Source: Zavarzinia sp. (lineage in GTDB: Bacteria > Pseudomonadota > Alphaproteobacteria > Zavarziniales > Zavarziniaceae). Taken from it: a stretch of DNA of 64,000 nt. A program made the translations under genes and the position numbers. The DNA lies in assembly GCA_025869435.1 (NCBI GenBank), contig JAOZVS010000058.1, positions 18,780 to 82,779 on the forward strand. The letters are read 5' to 3'. Positions within the stretch are counted from its first letter, which is position 1; the number at the start of each line of letters is the position of its first letter. The notes below the pieces were generated by a model. That model was not told the DNA's origin, did no database searches, and saw only the letters and a list, made by a program, of their open reading frames with translations. This document shows, piece after piece, positions 63,951-64,000 of this stretch.

Positions 63951-64000
63951 AGCCTGACCCAAAAGCCTATTGCGCCCGGCAGGGTTGTGTGATTCACCGA
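63950..64000. mobile_element. Possible left end of an insertion sequence
   Basis: 'gagcctgacccaaaagcc' resembles terminal inverted repeats of IS5-group elements, and the truncated doc gene ends 1 nt into it. The element would run beyond the window, so no transposase or second repeat can be seen. Confidence 0.25.

Overview
The window is high-GC DNA, almost fully coding, from an alphaproteobacterium. Signs of this are the surA-pdxA-rsmA order, an FnrN-type regulator, groESL behind a CIRCE operator, a rodA block, and the 'GTCCCGGCG...CCGGGAC' palindromic intergenic element at 31612-31700. The style fits a free-living, metabolically versatile member of the Rhodospirillales or a neighbouring order; the genus cannot be fixed from the sequence alone. 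I see no rRNA, tRNA or CRISPR array.

Layout. 1-5476: end of surA, pdxA, rsmA, an MFS exporter, a PLP-dependent D-threonine aldolase-type enzyme, a GNAT protein and a HIT protein. 5487-8058: ackA with a MaoC-hydratase/phosphate acetyltransferase fusion. 8121-11393: EthD protein, EttA, and an orphan ferric-iron binding protein behind Fur-like repeats. 11414-12250: a TacT/TacA-type toxin-antitoxin pair with a perfect palindromic operator. 12350-20087: MFS, YqhA, and a block around an Fnr regulator (GNAT-like protein, universal stress protein, kinase fusion) with two FNR-type boxes, then an alcohol dehydrogenase and a second kinase-fold protein. 20233-22988: class III aminotransferase plus glutamine-synthetase-like ligase. 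22989-24093: divergent NmrA-type oxidoreductase and HxlR regulator. 24156-26549: a Slam-type outer membrane translocator followed by a TbpB-barrel surface lipoprotein. 26569-28468: cupin, ArsC-like and GST proteins. 28475-34539: acyl-CoA degradation operon with a divergent AraC regulator. 34746-38171: a large MASE1/PAS/GGDEF/EAL protein. 38178-40990: a coiled-coil lipoprotein and groEL/groES. 41188-44246: amidase, DUF423, RodA, ExoD. 44253-48208: XpaC/TelA pair, an EpmC-like HExxH protein, a thioesterase, and a gene-free stretch holding a probable structured RNA between two strong terminators. 48358-51759: TetR regulator and two tandem DUF445-type membrane proteins. 51895-61205: an exopolysaccharide cluster. 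61186-63387: a small secreted protein, NikR and a membrane protein. 63502-64000: an AbrB antitoxin with a 24-bp internal duplication, a truncated doc toxin and the possible edge of an insertion sequence.

The most notable content is the Slam/surface-lipoprotein pair. After it come the candidate 6S-like RNA, the damaged AbrB/Doc module at the right edge, the polysaccharide cluster that carries its own secreted GH18-type hydrolase, and the Fnr-centred stress block. Start codons were chosen by homology and Shine-Dalgarno inspection. No database search was possible, so family names rest on motif and whole-protein recognition.
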